This document shows, in pieces, positions 18,521 through 28,067 of a stretch of 64,000 bases of DNA (its first letter is position 1; every line of letters starts with the position of its first letter). The notes beneath the pieces were generated by a model. The model saw nothing but the letters and a program-made list of their open reading frames with translations. It was not told the DNA's origin and did no database searches. Both the position numbers and the translations under genes were made by a program. Source of the stretch: Bin5 sp965208965 (GTDB lineage: Bacteria > Chloroflexota > Anaerolineae > Caldilineales > Caldilineaceae); contig OZ242384.1 in NCBI GenBank assembly GCA_965208965.1, forward strand, positions 372,001 through 436,000, given 5' to 3'.

Positions 18521-19525
18521 GTGATCAGATTTCCTGCTGTCGCGATGTCTTTCTTGCAGACGATCGCGGCTGTTCTTCTTCTAGCGGCCTGCGCGGCCGG
18601 TCAGTTGCCAGTCCAGCCTCCTGCCGGGAATTCTCCTACGCCAATCTCGGCTGACAGCACGGAACAAGAAAGCGGTTGGCAGAATGGCGCGGTGATGCCC
18701 ACGGCCCGCTCGGAGATGCGAGTGGCCGTCGTGGATGGGATCTTTTACGTGCCGGGCGGCTTTGGGGGGTTGACCAGTTTTGAGGCGTACGACCCGGCGA
18801 ACGACAGTTGGACGGCGCTGGCGTCGATGCCGGAGCCGGCACACCATATGATGGTGACCGCTCAAAACGGTAAAGTTTTCATTTTTGGTGGAGGGCCGGA
18901 CTTGAGCTGGCAGGCAACGGCATCGATCCTGGTCTACGATCCGGCGACCGACACGTGGACGAAGGCCGGTCTGATGCCGGAGCGGCGCATGAGCGGGGAA
19001 GCGGTGTTGCTCGGGGAATTTATCTTTCTGGTGGGCGGAACGGGCGGAACGACGGCCCTGCTACGTTATGACCCAGCTGATGACGCTTGGTCCGTTTTGC
19101 CCGGACCGTCGCAGCCGCGCGAGCACGTGGCGGCTGTGGCCTTCAACGACGAACTGTGGGTTATCGGTGGACGCTGGGGCGGTACGGGCGCACTGGCGAC
19201 GGTGGAGATTTTCGATCCGGCCAGTGGAGAATGGCGGGACGGCCCTTCAATGAATGAGGCACGCAGCGGGTTTGGTGCGGCCGTGGTGGGCGACGGAATC
19301 GTGGTTGCCGGCGGCGAGATTCTGGGTGCGCGCCCTTGGACGGCTCTGGCCAGCGCGGAGGTGTATGACCCGGAGTCGGGCGAGTGGACGTTTTTGCCGG
19401 AGCTACCGGCGGGCATTCATGGGATGCCTGTCGTTGGTTACGGGGGGACGGCGTTTGTTCTTGGTGGGTCGGACCGGGCTGGAGGGATCGACAACCGGGG
19501 GCGGGTGTTGAAACTTGGCCCGTAA
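18521..19525 (+). CDS. kelch-repeat lipoprotein
   Basis: 334 residues from a GTG at 18521. That start gives a basic n-region (I-R-F-P), a hydrophobic core and lipobox L-A-A-C; the later ATG at 18545 would leave an uncharged, very short signal. Five to six kelch motifs follow, each with a Gly-Gly pair and a downstream Y-D-P-A-x-D-x-W (for example I-F-G-G-G, L-V-G-G-T-G-G, V-I-G-G-R-W-G-G, V-A-G-G-E), predicting a six-bladed propeller on the outer face of the membrane. Partner or ligand unknown. Probably co-transcribed with the amidase. Confidence 0.8.
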   Translation: MIRFPAVAMSFLQTIAAVLLLAACAAGQLPVQPPAGNSPTPISADSTEQESGWQNGAVMPTARSEMRVAVVDGIFYVPGGFGGLTSFEAYDPANDSWTALASMPEPAHHMMVTAQNGKVFIFGGGPDLSWQATASILVYDPATDTWTKAGLMPERRMSGEAVLLGEFIFLVGGTGGTTALLRYDPADDAWSVLPGPSQPREHVAAVAFNDELWVIGGRWGGTGALATVEIFDPASGEWRDGPSMNEARSGFGAAVVGDGIVVAGGEILGARPWTALASAEVYDPESGEWTFLPELPAGIHGMPVVGYGGTAFVLGGSDRAGGIDNRGRVLKLGP

Positions 19526-19894
19526 TGATACAGCCGGAATTGTGAGAAACGCCTCTCGCCGTTAAAGGGGTCTCCTGCGTAGCTGTCGCGGCCTCAGCAC
19601 CCTGGAAGGAATTGATGAACCCGAGAAGGGCGGCATTCGCTGGCGGCGCTCAGCAGGCGAATGTCATGCCTCCTTCAGCCGGGTGCCTCACAGCATTGCC
19701 TGCCAATTGATTGGTTCTCTCTTTGAATTCGCAGGTGTAACAGGGCGCAGCACCCTCGAGTGGGTTCCGGAGTCGGCCGAGAACCACAAAACTCTCCTTT
19801 TTGGCCTGACTTACCTATTCCATCCGCGTTTCGGTGTGAAACGGCAGGATATTGCAACCTTCGCCTCCAGCCACGTCCAAGGAGAAGCATAGCG
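19526..19894. other. intergenic region; 3' half duplicated upstream of the paralogous gene at 29988
   Basis: 369 bases. The stretch from about 19775 to 19894 aligns by eye with 29865-29987 (shared G-G-C-C-G-A-G-A, C-T-G-A-C-T-T-A-C and AAGGAGAAGC blocks), so the duplication of the oxidoreductase gene included its leader. No terminator was recognised. Confidence 0.45.
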
Positions 19895-20950
19895 ATGTTT
19901 CCGGACCTGCAACCTGCTGACTATAAGCCCGTTCTGCCCTCCGACCTGCGTTTTGGCATCGGCTTCGTCGGATGCGGCAACATCGTCCTCCGCTCGCAAA
20001 TGCCCGCCTACAAGAGGGCGGGCTACCGTGTCGTCGCTTGTTGCGATAAAACGGTGGAGAAAGCGCGCAACATAGCAGCCAATTTCGACGACCCCCTGGT
20101 TACAACCGACGTGGAAGAACTGCTTTCGCATCCTGATGTGCAGATCGTTGACCTGGCAGTACACGCCTATCAACGCCTGCCTTTGGTCGAACAGATCGCG
20201 GCTGCGGGCAAGCACATCTTTTCGCAGAAGCCTTTGGCTCCCAGCCTGCGCGAGGCGGAGCGTATTGTCGAAGTTTGCCGCGACGCCGGGGTAACGCTGA
20301 TGGTCAATCACCAGGCGCGTTGGGCCCCTCCTCATCGGGCGCTGAGGCTCCTTGTTGAACGGGGTGTGTTGGGGCATGTCTACGCCGTTACCCACTTCCA
20401 TAGGGCCTTTCAGGATTATGGCTGGTACGCTGAGCATGAGGATTTCAACATTGTAGATCATGGTATCCACTATGTAGATTTGAGCCGTTACTTCAGCGGT
20501 TACACGCCGCTGCGGGTGAAGGCGACAACTACGATGATGCCCGGCCAGAAGGCGGTCTCCCCAATGATCTATACGATTCTCTTTGAATACGAGGAGTCGT
20601 CCCAGATTATGACGACGCTGCATTTTAACAACATTGTTTCGGCCCCCGCTCTGCATGATCATCTGTGGTTCCTGGATGGCACGCGGGGGAGCGCACTCCT
20701 CAGCAATCCCATGGGGACGGCCAAGTTAAGCCTTTCGTTAAAGGATTCCCCGGAACAGGTGCAGACATACGAAATCGCCGGCACATGGGGATATGAGGGA
20801 TTCGCCGGTTCGATGGGAGAGATGTTGCGCGCGATGGAAGAAGGGCGCGAGCCGGAGTGTACAGGCCGCGACAACCTGGAAAGCATACGAATGGCGGTCG
20901 CGGCAGTTGAAAGTGCAAACTCGGGCGAAAGTGTCGAATTGAGCCGGTAG
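19895..20950 (+). CDS. Gfo/Idh/MocA-family oxidoreductase
   Basis: 351 residues from the ATG at 19895 (AAGGAGAAG ten bases upstream). N-terminal Rossmann motif G-F-V-G-C-G-N-I (about 23-30); the family's catalytic E-K-P reads Q-K-P here (F-S-Q-K-P-L-A). The C-terminal domain keeps V-D-H-G-I-H-Y-V-D, carrying the catalytic Asp/His pair. These enzymes oxidise a sugar or cyclitol hydroxyl with NAD(P). The next gene is a TIM-barrel isomerase, a common pairing in cyclitol or 3-keto-sugar pathways. A paralogue of identical length lies at 29988-31043. Confidence 0.9.
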   Translation: MFPDLQPADYKPVLPSDLRFGIGFVGCGNIVLRSQMPAYKRAGYRVVACCDKTVEKARNIAANFDDPLVTTDVEELLSHPDVQIVDLAVHAYQRLPLVEQIAAAGKHIFSQKPLAPSLREAERIVEVCRDAGVTLMVNHQARWAPPHRALRLLVERGVLGHVYAVTHFHRAFQDYGWYAEHEDFNIVDHGIHYVDLSRYFSGYTPLRVKATTTMMPGQKAVSPMIYTILFEYEESSQIMTTLHFNNIVSAPALHDHLWFLDGTRGSALLSNPMGTAKLSLSLKDSPEQVQTYEIAGTWGYEGFAGSMGEMLRAMEEGREPECTGRDNLESIRMAVAAVESANSGESVELSR

Positions 20951-20998
20951 GAAGCCCGATACAGCAGCCAGTATCGAGACGGACAGGAGCGTTATGCC

Positions 20999-21838
20999 AT
21001 GCGGATATGCAGTGGCTTCTATCGCTGGTCTCAGCAATACGGCTGGCACTTCCTGACAGAGCGGATTGACGAGGTTGCAGCGGGCTTAGCCCAGGCAGAC
21101 TACGTCTACTTTGAGGGACTTCTCGATCCCTTAGAGGGAGAAGGGGAGTGGGCAAGCCGCTGGCAGACTGCTCTGGACAGGCATGGTGTGCGACTGGCTG
21201 GGGCATACGCCCATGCGCTGGTGCACGAACCAAGCACACAGGCGCACACGATCGAATCGATCGTTGCGAGAGCGCGGTTATTGCTGCCGATGGGGGCAGA
21301 GTTTATCAACGCCAATCCTCAACCGATAGGCGTGCGCAAGACCGACGAGATGCTGGCCGTCCAGGCCCGGGGGTTCGCGCGGCTGGGCGCGGCGTTGAGG
21401 AGTGAGGGGCTACGTCTCGTTGTGCATCACCATTTGCCCGAACTGGCCGAGAACGGTCGTGAGCTGCGCCATCTCTTGGAGCATACCTGCGCCGAGGACG
21501 TGGGACTTACGGTAGATGTCGATTGGCTGTGCCGAGGCGGCCAGGATGCAAAGGGGTGGATTCGTGAGTTCGCATCCAGACTTGAAATTGTGGAACTGCG
21601 AAGTTCCAGTCGGGGCATTTGGGATGAAACTCTGGGTGACGGCGACCCCGACTGCCGGGAGCTGGCACAGGTGCTGGCCGAGGTGAGCTTTGACGGGTGG
21701 CTCATGGTCGAGCTGGCTCGCGAAGAAGGTACTCCCCAGACACTTGACCTGGTCCAGGCCCACGCACATAGCCTGCAATACGTGCGCGAAATCTTCGGCA
21801 TGCGCGGCCAAGTTCTTGCCGGACCAGGTCAGTTATAG
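20999..21838 (+). CDS. sugar phosphate isomerase/epimerase-like TIM barrel
   Basis: 279 residues; the ATG at 20999 follows AGGAG by ten bases. Family pattern: M-R-I-C-S-G-F-Y at the first strand, L-V-V-H-H-H-L-P-E-L, T-V-D-V-D-W and W-L-M-V-E-L. It is shorter and more divergent than the IolE-like proteins at 3311 and 61305. It follows the Gfo/Idh/MocA gene, so oxidation and isomerisation of one substrate are probably coupled. Confidence 0.8.
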   Translation: MRICSGFYRWSQQYGWHFLTERIDEVAAGLAQADYVYFEGLLDPLEGEGEWASRWQTALDRHGVRLAGAYAHALVHEPSTQAHTIESIVARARLLLPMGAEFINANPQPIGVRKTDEMLAVQARGFARLGAALRSEGLRLVVHHHLPELAENGRELRHLLEHTCAEDVGLTVDVDWLCRGGQDAKGWIREFASRLEIVELRSSSRGIWDETLGDGDPDCRELAQVLAEVSFDGWLMVELAREEGTPQTLDLVQAHAHSLQYVREIFGMRGQVLAGPGQL

Positions 21839-21906
21839 CAGAGACGCAGTACCTTGTATCTTCTGCGAATCTTGTGAATCCTCTCAGTTGTCCCGAAAAA
21901 GTATGG

Positions 21907-21935
21907 TTGCGAGACTCCCCTTTTTCCCTTATTAT
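21907..21935 (+). promoter_or_regulatory. sigma70-like promoter of the oligopeptide-type importer operon
   Basis: TTGCGA (-35, 21907-21912), a 17-base spacer and TATTAT (-10, 21930-21935). The start would be near 21942, giving an unusually long leader of about 360 bases before the ATG at 22306. The leader contains an AAGGGAGGTGAT ribosome-site-like element at about 22209-22220. Confidence 0.5.
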
Positions 21936-22305
21936 AACAACATATTTATTTTTCCCTGTAGCTGACCAAGAATAAGTCATAGGGAGACGGCGTAAAGTGA
22001 CCGAGGATTACGCCAAGTGGTTGCAGCAGGATATGTGTGCAGCCATTTTTGCTTTTGATACCCCCTCGACGACTTCCGGGATGTCCCAGCTTGGAACATG
22101 CGCTTCGGACAATGTCTCGGCAGACTTTCCTTTTCCGGCATGAACAGACGATAGAAGCCAGTCTGACGTCACTACATTGCAAAAGATTGTAAGAAGGTTG
22201 GTTTTCAGAAGGGAGGTGATAAACAGACAGAACCAATGAGTACTCGGTACCAAACGTGTGTCGTGCCTATCGCTCTCTATCTATTCACAGAAAGGAGATC
22301 AGGAA

Positions 22306-24000
22306 ATGAACCCGTTTCGTGTACGAATTGGTAACCGCCGTTCTCTGATTTTTGTGGCTGCCCTGAGCATAGCAGCCCTGATGTTCGCAGCTTGTGTACC
22401 TGTGGCCGCGCCGGCCGCCGACGCCCCGGCGGAAGCAGCTGCCGAAACCGATGAGGGGGGCACCCTCACGATTGGCTCCGTACAGGGCAGTGCCTCTATC
22501 CCCACCTTCCTTCCCTGGAAAGCGCACAGCAGTGCGCAGTCATTCCACTGGAACCTCTTCATGAACTCCCTAGTGATGCAGGAGCATAGCACGCTAGAGT
22601 GGGTTCCCGATCTGGCCGAGAGCTATGAGATCAGTGCCGACGGCCTGACATACACCTTTCACCTGCGAGAGGGTGTGACGTGGCATGACGGCATGCCATT
22701 TACTGCCAACGACGTCTCCTTCTCCTTCCACGCGGCTCTGCTGCCGGAAGGCGGATCGACAGCGTCCGGCGGACTGAAGGATGCGATCGTAGGCGCAATT
22801 GACTACCAGGAAGGCAACACCGAGAGTGCCGAGGGGATCAAGGTACTGGACGATTACACGATTCAGTTTGAGTTGACCCAACCGCAGGTTACGATCATTG
22901 AGAAGTTCGCTATGCGTATTGCCCCAGCCCACGTATTTGAAGGGCTTGAGCCTGAGGACTGGCTGCAGACCGAGTTTGCCACGACATTGCCTTTCGGCAC
23001 CGGTCCTTTCGTGTTCAAGGAGTATATCCCCGATCAGCACACCATCTTCGAGCGCAACGACAACTACTTCAAAGGAGCGCCTCGGCTCAAGAACGCCGTA
23101 ATTCGATTCTACGGTGACAACAGCGTAATGATCATCGCCCTGGAGAAGGGTGAGATAGACATGGTCGGATTCCTGAACCCAAGCGCTGACGAGTTCGACA
23201 AAGTCACGAACTTGCCCGGCATCGCCTGGGAGTACCAGGACAAGTTTCCGGCATACTTCTTCTCCATCACGTTCCAGGACGAGGCATTAGCTGACAAGCG
23301 GTTCCGGCAGGCGTTCCTGTACTCGATAGACCGTGAGGAGATTGCCACCCAACTCTGGGGCAACGCGGACTTGACGAAAGTACAGCCGGTGTCGCAGTGG
23401 GCGCCTCCTCCAGGTGTTACGCTGGACATTGAGGAGTACGCTTACAACCCCGAAAAGTCCAAGGCCTTGCTGGAAGACATGGGCTGGGACTTCGAGCGCG
23501 TCGTGGAAATTGTCTGGTTTGGCACTGATATGCCCGATCAACTGCCGATCCTCCAGCAGTTCATAGAAGGCGTGGGCATCAAGACTAAGCTGGTACAGAC
23601 CGATGGGGCCAGGGGTTTGGAGGTCTTCTACGAGACCGGTGACTATGAGATCAGCTGGGTTGGCGGCTGGGGCCGGTCCTACTATCCTGACACGACCGTT
23701 GTCGGGTGCGACCGCGTCTACCCCAACGGTTACAACTCGAGCCGCTACTGTAACGAGGAGCTGGATGCTCTGTACAATGAGGCCCTTGCGACGGTTGACG
23801 ACGACGCGCGCAATGAGTTGTATACGCGTGCCACCGCCATCTGGAATGATGAACTTCCGTGGATACCTCTCTATGCGCCACAGTCTCTTTTGCTGATACA
23901 CGAGAAAGTCAAGGGATGGCGTGACAGCCTGATTGGGCCTGAAGGATCTGCCACAATAGGCGCTGTCACCGATCTCGAAAAGTGGTACATTGAGGAGTAG
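22306..24000 (+). CDS. ABC transporter substrate-binding lipoprotein, family 5 (oligopeptide/glycoside type)
   Basis: 564 residues from the ATG at 22306 with AAAGGAGA upstream. Signal peptide with basic N-R-R and lipobox F-A-A-C, then an Ala/Pro/Asp linker. Family 5 signatures include W-V-P-D-L-A-E-S-Y-E, Y-T-F-H-L-R-E-G-V-T-W-H-D-G and R-F-R-Q-A-F-L-Y-S-I-D-R. Family 5 proteins bind peptides, but in carbohydrate-rich loci they often carry oligosaccharides or glycosides. The two permease genes downstream belong with it. Confidence 0.92.
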   Translation: MNPFRVRIGNRRSLIFVAALSIAALMFAACVPVAAPAADAPAEAAAETDEGGTLTIGSVQGSASIPTFLPWKAHSSAQSFHWNLFMNSLVMQEHSTLEWVPDLAESYEISADGLTYTFHLREGVTWHDGMPFTANDVSFSFHAALLPEGGSTASGGLKDAIVGAIDYQEGNTESAEGIKVLDDYTIQFELTQPQVTIIEKFAMRIAPAHVFEGLEPEDWLQTEFATTLPFGTGPFVFKEYIPDQHTIFERNDNYFKGAPRLKNAVIRFYGDNSVMIIALEKGEIDMVGFLNPSADEFDKVTNLPGIAWEYQDKFPAYFFSITFQDEALADKRFRQAFLYSIDREEIATQLWGNADLTKVQPVSQWAPPPGVTLDIEEYAYNPEKSKALLEDMGWDFERVVEIVWFGTDMPDQLPILQQFIEGVGIKTKLVQTDGARGLEVFYETGDYEISWVGGWGRSYYPDTTVVGCDRVYPNGYNSSRYCNEELDALYNEALATVDDDARNELYTRATAIWNDELPWIPLYAPQSLLLIHEKVKGWRDSLIGPEGSATIGAVTDLEKWYIEE

Positions 24001-24094
24001 CTACATTGTAGCGCCCATCTGAAGAAAATCGGATCCGCCCGACATTTTGGGGTAAGGATGTCGATTCAGGGCCAACTCTCCTATGGGGAGCATC

Positions 24095-24128
24095 GGTGGT
24101 GGGGTCAGTTTGCGCCGACCCCGCCGCC
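24095..24128 (+). promoter_or_regulatory. intercistronic hairpin between binding-protein and permease genes
   Basis: Arms 24095-24106 and 24117-24128 pair over 12 bp (two G-U pairs) around a 10-base loop, without a T-run. It lies between the binding-protein stop and the permease start, like the hairpins at 7513, 12275 and 33258. Confidence 0.6.
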
Positions 24129-24173
24129 TCCTTCCCGCCTTTCCAACCCTGGTTGAACCGAGGGGGAACTACC

Positions 24174-25133
24174 TTGGGACGCTATATCTTACGGCGTATC
24201 TTGATCTCGTTCCCGGTATTATTCGGCATCACGATCGTAACGTTCACTTTCGCCAATCTGGCGCCAGGCGACCCGGTTACCGCGATGATCGATCCCATGA
24301 GCGGTATAGAACCGGGTGAGGTTGAAAAACTCAAAGAGGCGCTGGGCATCAATAGGCCGATTCCGGTGCGTTATGCCCTATGGCTGAAGGAGGTACTGCG
24401 CGGCAATCTGGGCTATTCCTACGTCACCCACCGGCCGGTGGCCATCATGATTGCCGAGCGGTTGCCACAGACTTTACAACTGATGATGACGGCCTTGGGC
24501 ATCAGCATTCTCCTAGGCGTTTCGTTGGGTATCTACGCTGCTTTCAACCAGTACTCACTCCTGGACAATGTGTTCACTTTGTTGGTGTTTATTGGCATAT
24601 CGGTGCCGGCATTCTTCTTTGCCTTGCTGGCCATTTACGTGTTCTCATTCAGGATACCTCTCTTTCCGACTTCAGGTATCAAGGAACCATTGAGCACGCT
24701 CCATCCGATCGTTGACCGTCTGCACCACCTGGTGCTTCCGGCCGCTGTTCTGGGAATTGAAGGGGTGGCGGGCTACCTGCGCTACACCCGTTCGAGCGTC
24801 CTGGAGGTAATGCGCCAGGATTATGTAACGACTGCGCGGGCCAAAGGGCTGCGCGAACGCTCTGTCCGCATTGGTCACGTACTGCGCAATGCGCTGTTGC
24901 CGCTGGTGACAATTGTCGGTTTGAGTCTGCCAAGCTTGATTGGCGGCGCCCTGTTCATCGAAGTCCTCTTTTCCTGGCCCGGCATGGCCCGCATGGCGAT
25001 CGAGCACACGCTGGGCCGGGATTACCCTGTAATCATGGGAATCGGTCTGGTCTCTGCGACCATGGTCCTGTTCAGCAACCTGGTCGCCGACATCGTTTAT
25101 ACGGTCGTGGATCCCAGAATCCGCTATGAGTAG
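24174..25133 (+). CDS. ABC transporter permease, DppB/OppB type
   Basis: 319 residues from a TTG at 24174, chosen because GAGGGGGA lies just upstream and the protein then begins with the conserved G-R-Y-I-L-R-R-I-L-I-S-F-P-V-L. Six predicted helices. The ATPase-docking loop reads D-Y-V-T-T-A-R-A-K-G-L, followed by R-N-A-L-L-P-L-V-T. No dppD/dppF-type ATPase gene is in the window. Confidence 0.93.
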   Translation: MGRYILRRILISFPVLFGITIVTFTFANLAPGDPVTAMIDPMSGIEPGEVEKLKEALGINRPIPVRYALWLKEVLRGNLGYSYVTHRPVAIMIAERLPQTLQLMMTALGISILLGVSLGIYAAFNQYSLLDNVFTLLVFIGISVPAFFFALLAIYVFSFRIPLFPTSGIKEPLSTLHPIVDRLHHLVLPAAVLGIEGVAGYLRYTRSSVLEVMRQDYVTTARAKGLRERSVRIGHVLRNALLPLVTIVGLSLPSLIGGALFIEVLFSWPGMARMAIEHTLGRDYPVIMGIGLVSATMVLFSNLVADIVYTVVDPRIRYE

Positions 25134-25201
25134 TTCGGTTCAGGCAGTACCTGTAGAGCGGAGAAGCCGGCGGTAGACCTCATTCCCGGATAGAGGAAGA
25201 A

Positions 25202-26137
25202 ATGGAAGGCGAGGCGAAAGAGACGGCTAGGCAGAGGTCACTTATAAGAGAAGAACTGCAACATATGGTGCGCGGTGAGGCAGTCGTCGGCCTGCGCGAG
25301 CTCACCTGGCGCCGATTTCGTCGGCACCGACTTGCGCTAGTATCGATTGCCATCATGTTTGTGCTGGCATTTTCCGCCATCTTTGCCCCCTGGCTCAGCC
25401 GCCCAAATGATCCTTACACGGCCGACCTGCAGAACCTGAGAGCGCCACCCAGTTCTGAACATATTCTGGGGACCGACCGCTCCGGTCGGGACATGCTGGC
25501 CCGTATTCTGCACGGCGGGCGCGTTTCGCTTTCGGTGGGACTGATAGCGACTTCAATTTACATTTCCATCGGCACTATCCTGGGCGGAGTGAGCGGTTAC
25601 CGAGGCGGGGTGACCGATTTTATCATCATGCGTATCACCGACATCGTGATGTGCTTCCCCAGTCTGCTCATCATCCTGACTCTCGTTGCCGTCATAGGCC
25701 CCAGCATCTTCAATATCATGATTATCCTCGGTCTATTGGGGTGGCCGAGTATCGCCCGCCTGGTGCGGGGTGAGTTCCTGTCGCTCAGCGAACGTGATTT
25801 CGTTATGGCGGCGCGCTGTCTGGGCGCGACTGAACGCGGTATCATCTTTCGCCACATTCTGCCAAACGTGGTGGGCCCCCTTGTGGTGGCGGCCACTTTC
25901 GGCATTGCCGGGGCTATCATGGCTGAGGCAGGGCTGAGCTTTCTGGGTCTGGGTGTGCAGGCGCCGCGGCCCAGTTGGGGCCAGATGTTGAGTTCGGCGA
26001 CGGTTCTCACGACACTTGAGAGAAGGCCCTGGATCTGGATGCCGCCAGGCGCGATGATTGCGATCACTGTGCTGAGCATCAATTTCATAGGTGACGGCTT
26101 GCGCGACGCACTCGACCCGCGCACGATGCTGGACTGA
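25202..26137 (+). CDS. ABC transporter permease, DppC/OppC type
   Basis: 311 residues; ATG after GAGGAAG. A cytoplasmic N-terminus of about 50 residues with W-R-R-F-R-R-H-R-L-A precedes the first helix. G-T-D-R-S-G-R-D-M-L-A and the docking loop D-F-V-M-A-A-R-C-L-G-A are diagnostic. Partner of the permease at 24174. Confidence 0.93.
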   Translation: MEGEAKETARQRSLIREELQHMVRGEAVVGLRELTWRRFRRHRLALVSIAIMFVLAFSAIFAPWLSRPNDPYTADLQNLRAPPSSEHILGTDRSGRDMLARILHGGRVSLSVGLIATSIYISIGTILGGVSGYRGGVTDFIIMRITDIVMCFPSLLIILTLVAVIGPSIFNIMIILGLLGWPSIARLVRGEFLSLSERDFVMAARCLGATERGIIFRHILPNVVGPLVVAATFGIAGAIMAEAGLSFLGLGVQAPRPSWGQMLSSATVLTTLERRPWIWMPPGAMIAITVLSINFIGDGLRDALDPRTMLD

Positions 26138-26200
26138 AAGGCTGCAGGCCTGTCAGGGAAGTTTCTCGCTTGCGTGTTGTGAAAAGCAAAACCAATCGAT

Positions 26201-26239
26201 CCGCGAAGTCACGCGAAGGGTCACGAAGGGCCGCGAAGA
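26201..26239. repeat. short degenerate tandem repeat, unit about 10 bases
   Basis: Four imperfect copies of a C-[AC]-CGCGAAGG-like unit lie in the 222-base gap before the first GHL10-like gene. It is too short and irregular for a CRISPR. Role unknown. Confidence 0.5.
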
Positions 26240-26359
26240 TCACCAGAGGTTACTGGGATTTCCCTTGCGTGAAAGCGGGGTCAGCAGCACTTTGCTCCCG
26301 CAAGCCGCTGTTCAGCCAGATGTCAACGAGCCCCAGCACGATTCTTGGGGAGAGAAAAA

Positions 26360-28045
26360 ATGGCAGAAGTCATTTATTTGACAGACATGTCCGAGTGTCT
26401 GCCTCAGGACGCACTGTCGACCACGCCGCAGAGGCACAAGTGGCAGGTGGTGGAGTACACTGCCGAGGAAGGTCTGGCTGGCAAAATGGCCTTCGCCCAC
26501 GCTCTCTACGAGACGCCGGCTATCACATTGCCTCTGAACGTGGAGGGATGGCATGCGTTCAGCATCGGCTTCTGGCCCGGGGTGGAGCAAGAACACACAA
26601 GCCTGGTCAAGTACAGGCTGTCCGGTGAGTCCGTGTACACGGTTGCGGAGCACTATGTACAGAGCCCTTCGCTACCGGGGAATTTCTGGGACAGGACAGA
26701 ACTCGTCGAGACGTTTCCCCGGTTTGCCGAACTGACAGGGCAGGAGCTGCTCTTCAGCAAGCAGAATACCGCTCACCCACCGACTTTGGCGTGTGTCGCT
26801 TACGTCAAGTTGGTGCCGCTTTCGCAGTCGGAAGTGGCAGCAGTCCAGCGGGACAGGGAGCAGAGGGAGACGCGCAGGGTCGTTGGCATGATTGACGGCG
26901 AAGGTCTGTTTCACCAGAAGTGTCCGACGACGAAAGAGGAACTCCAGGAGCAGATAGAGCCCTTTCGATACGCGGATGTGGGGAAAGTACTTTGGGGCGT
27001 CAACCTGAGCGATCTGACCTACTATCACTCCAAGATAGGACGCTTCTATGGAACTGAGGATGGGGTTTGTCCTGTATTGCGCCACGAACACGCGCTAAAG
27101 AGCCACAGGGCGCTGGCAGATCAGGGTATTGTCCCGTTCGCGGCTGCGATGGACTATGCACATGAGCTGGGCCTGGAGTTCCACACGTACTACCGGCTGA
27201 GCATCGTAGATAAGGCGCAACCCTACTTCTTTTTCTCGACCGAAACCAGCTTTGTCCGGGACAATCCGGATTGCCGCATTGTGGCCAAGGACGGTTCGCC
27301 GCTGATGAAGGCCAGCTATGCATTCCCGAAAGTGCGGGACTTCATGGTCTCTCTCATGGAGGAGGCGATGGAGTACGACATTGACGGGGTACACCTCTGC
27401 TTCACGCGCGGGCCGGAGTATATCGGCTACGAGCAGCCGGTGCTGGACGAATTCAAACGGCTCTACGGGGAGGACGCGCGGGACGTAGCTGATGACGACG
27501 AGCGGCTGTACATAGTCAAAGCGAGTTTTCTGACGGAGTTCCTGCGGGCTGTACGGAAGGCGGCGGACCAGCACGGGGATGAAAGAGGGCGCAAAATGCA
27601 GGTGTCGGCAATCTTTGAAGGCGGCAAGGAGGACATGCGCTATTTCGCCTACGATGCCTACACTTGGGTTGAGGAGAAACTGGTCGACTTCATCATCACG
27701 AATCCTCCTTCGGACCTGGTGAAGCTGGCGAAAGAGAACGGATGCCAGGTGTACATGTTCTCTACGAAAGATGACAAGGTGCTGACGATGAAGCACGCGT
27801 ACGCTGCCGGAATGGACGGGATGGCCATTTGGGACATCAACACGACGCGTCCTGAAACGTGGGCTATAGAAAGCCGGTTGGGTCACCGCGACGAAGTCAT
27901 AGATCTGCCGAAGCAGGAACGGTATCCGAAGATGAAGCGGACCAGATTGATCACGATTCATGGACGGGATTTTTCGCAGACGGTAGACAAGAATGTTCCC
28001 TCAGGATGGCCCCCAGAACTGCTAGTCATCTACACCGGGGGATGA
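26360..28045 (+). CDS. predicted glycoside hydrolase-like TIM-barrel protein (GHL10-like), paralogue 1
   Basis: 561 residues from the ATG at 26360 (GGGGAGAG upstream). Residues 1 to about 165 form a beta-rich region with V-E-G-W-H-A-F-S-I-G and L-A-C-V-A-Y-V-K-L. From about 185 onward a TIM barrel is suggested by A-M-D-Y-A-H-E-L-G-L-E-F-H, F-V-R-D-N-P-D-C-R, S-Y-A-F-P-K-V-R-D-F and D-I-D-G-V-H-L-C-F-T-R-G, the pattern of GHL10-type proteins. No signal peptide is seen, so it should act on an imported substrate. It sits directly behind a family 5 importer and before a paralogue. The fold assignment is by resemblance; catalytic activity is not shown. Confidence 0.65.
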   Translation: MAEVIYLTDMSECLPQDALSTTPQRHKWQVVEYTAEEGLAGKMAFAHALYETPAITLPLNVEGWHAFSIGFWPGVEQEHTSLVKYRLSGESVYTVAEHYVQSPSLPGNFWDRTELVETFPRFAELTGQELLFSKQNTAHPPTLACVAYVKLVPLSQSEVAAVQRDREQRETRRVVGMIDGEGLFHQKCPTTKEELQEQIEPFRYADVGKVLWGVNLSDLTYYHSKIGRFYGTEDGVCPVLRHEHALKSHRALADQGIVPFAAAMDYAHELGLEFHTYYRLSIVDKAQPYFFFSTETSFVRDNPDCRIVAKDGSPLMKASYAFPKVRDFMVSLMEEAMEYDIDGVHLCFTRGPEYIGYEQPVLDEFKRLYGEDARDVADDDERLYIVKASFLTEFLRAVRKAADQHGDERGRKMQVSAIFEGGKEDMRYFAYDAYTWVEEKLVDFIITNPPSDLVKLAKENGCQVYMFSTKDDKVLTMKHAYAAGMDGMAIWDINTTRPETWAIESRLGHRDEVIDLPKQERYPKMKRTRLITIHGRDFSQTVDKNVPSGWPPELLVIYTGG

Positions 28046-28067
28046 GAGAGGATTGAGGAGGGTTCCG

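Noticed and set aside
26201..26239. Repeats before the GHL10-like genes as a CRISPR
   Set aside because: Units are about 10 bases, irregular and without spacers; no cas genes are in the window.
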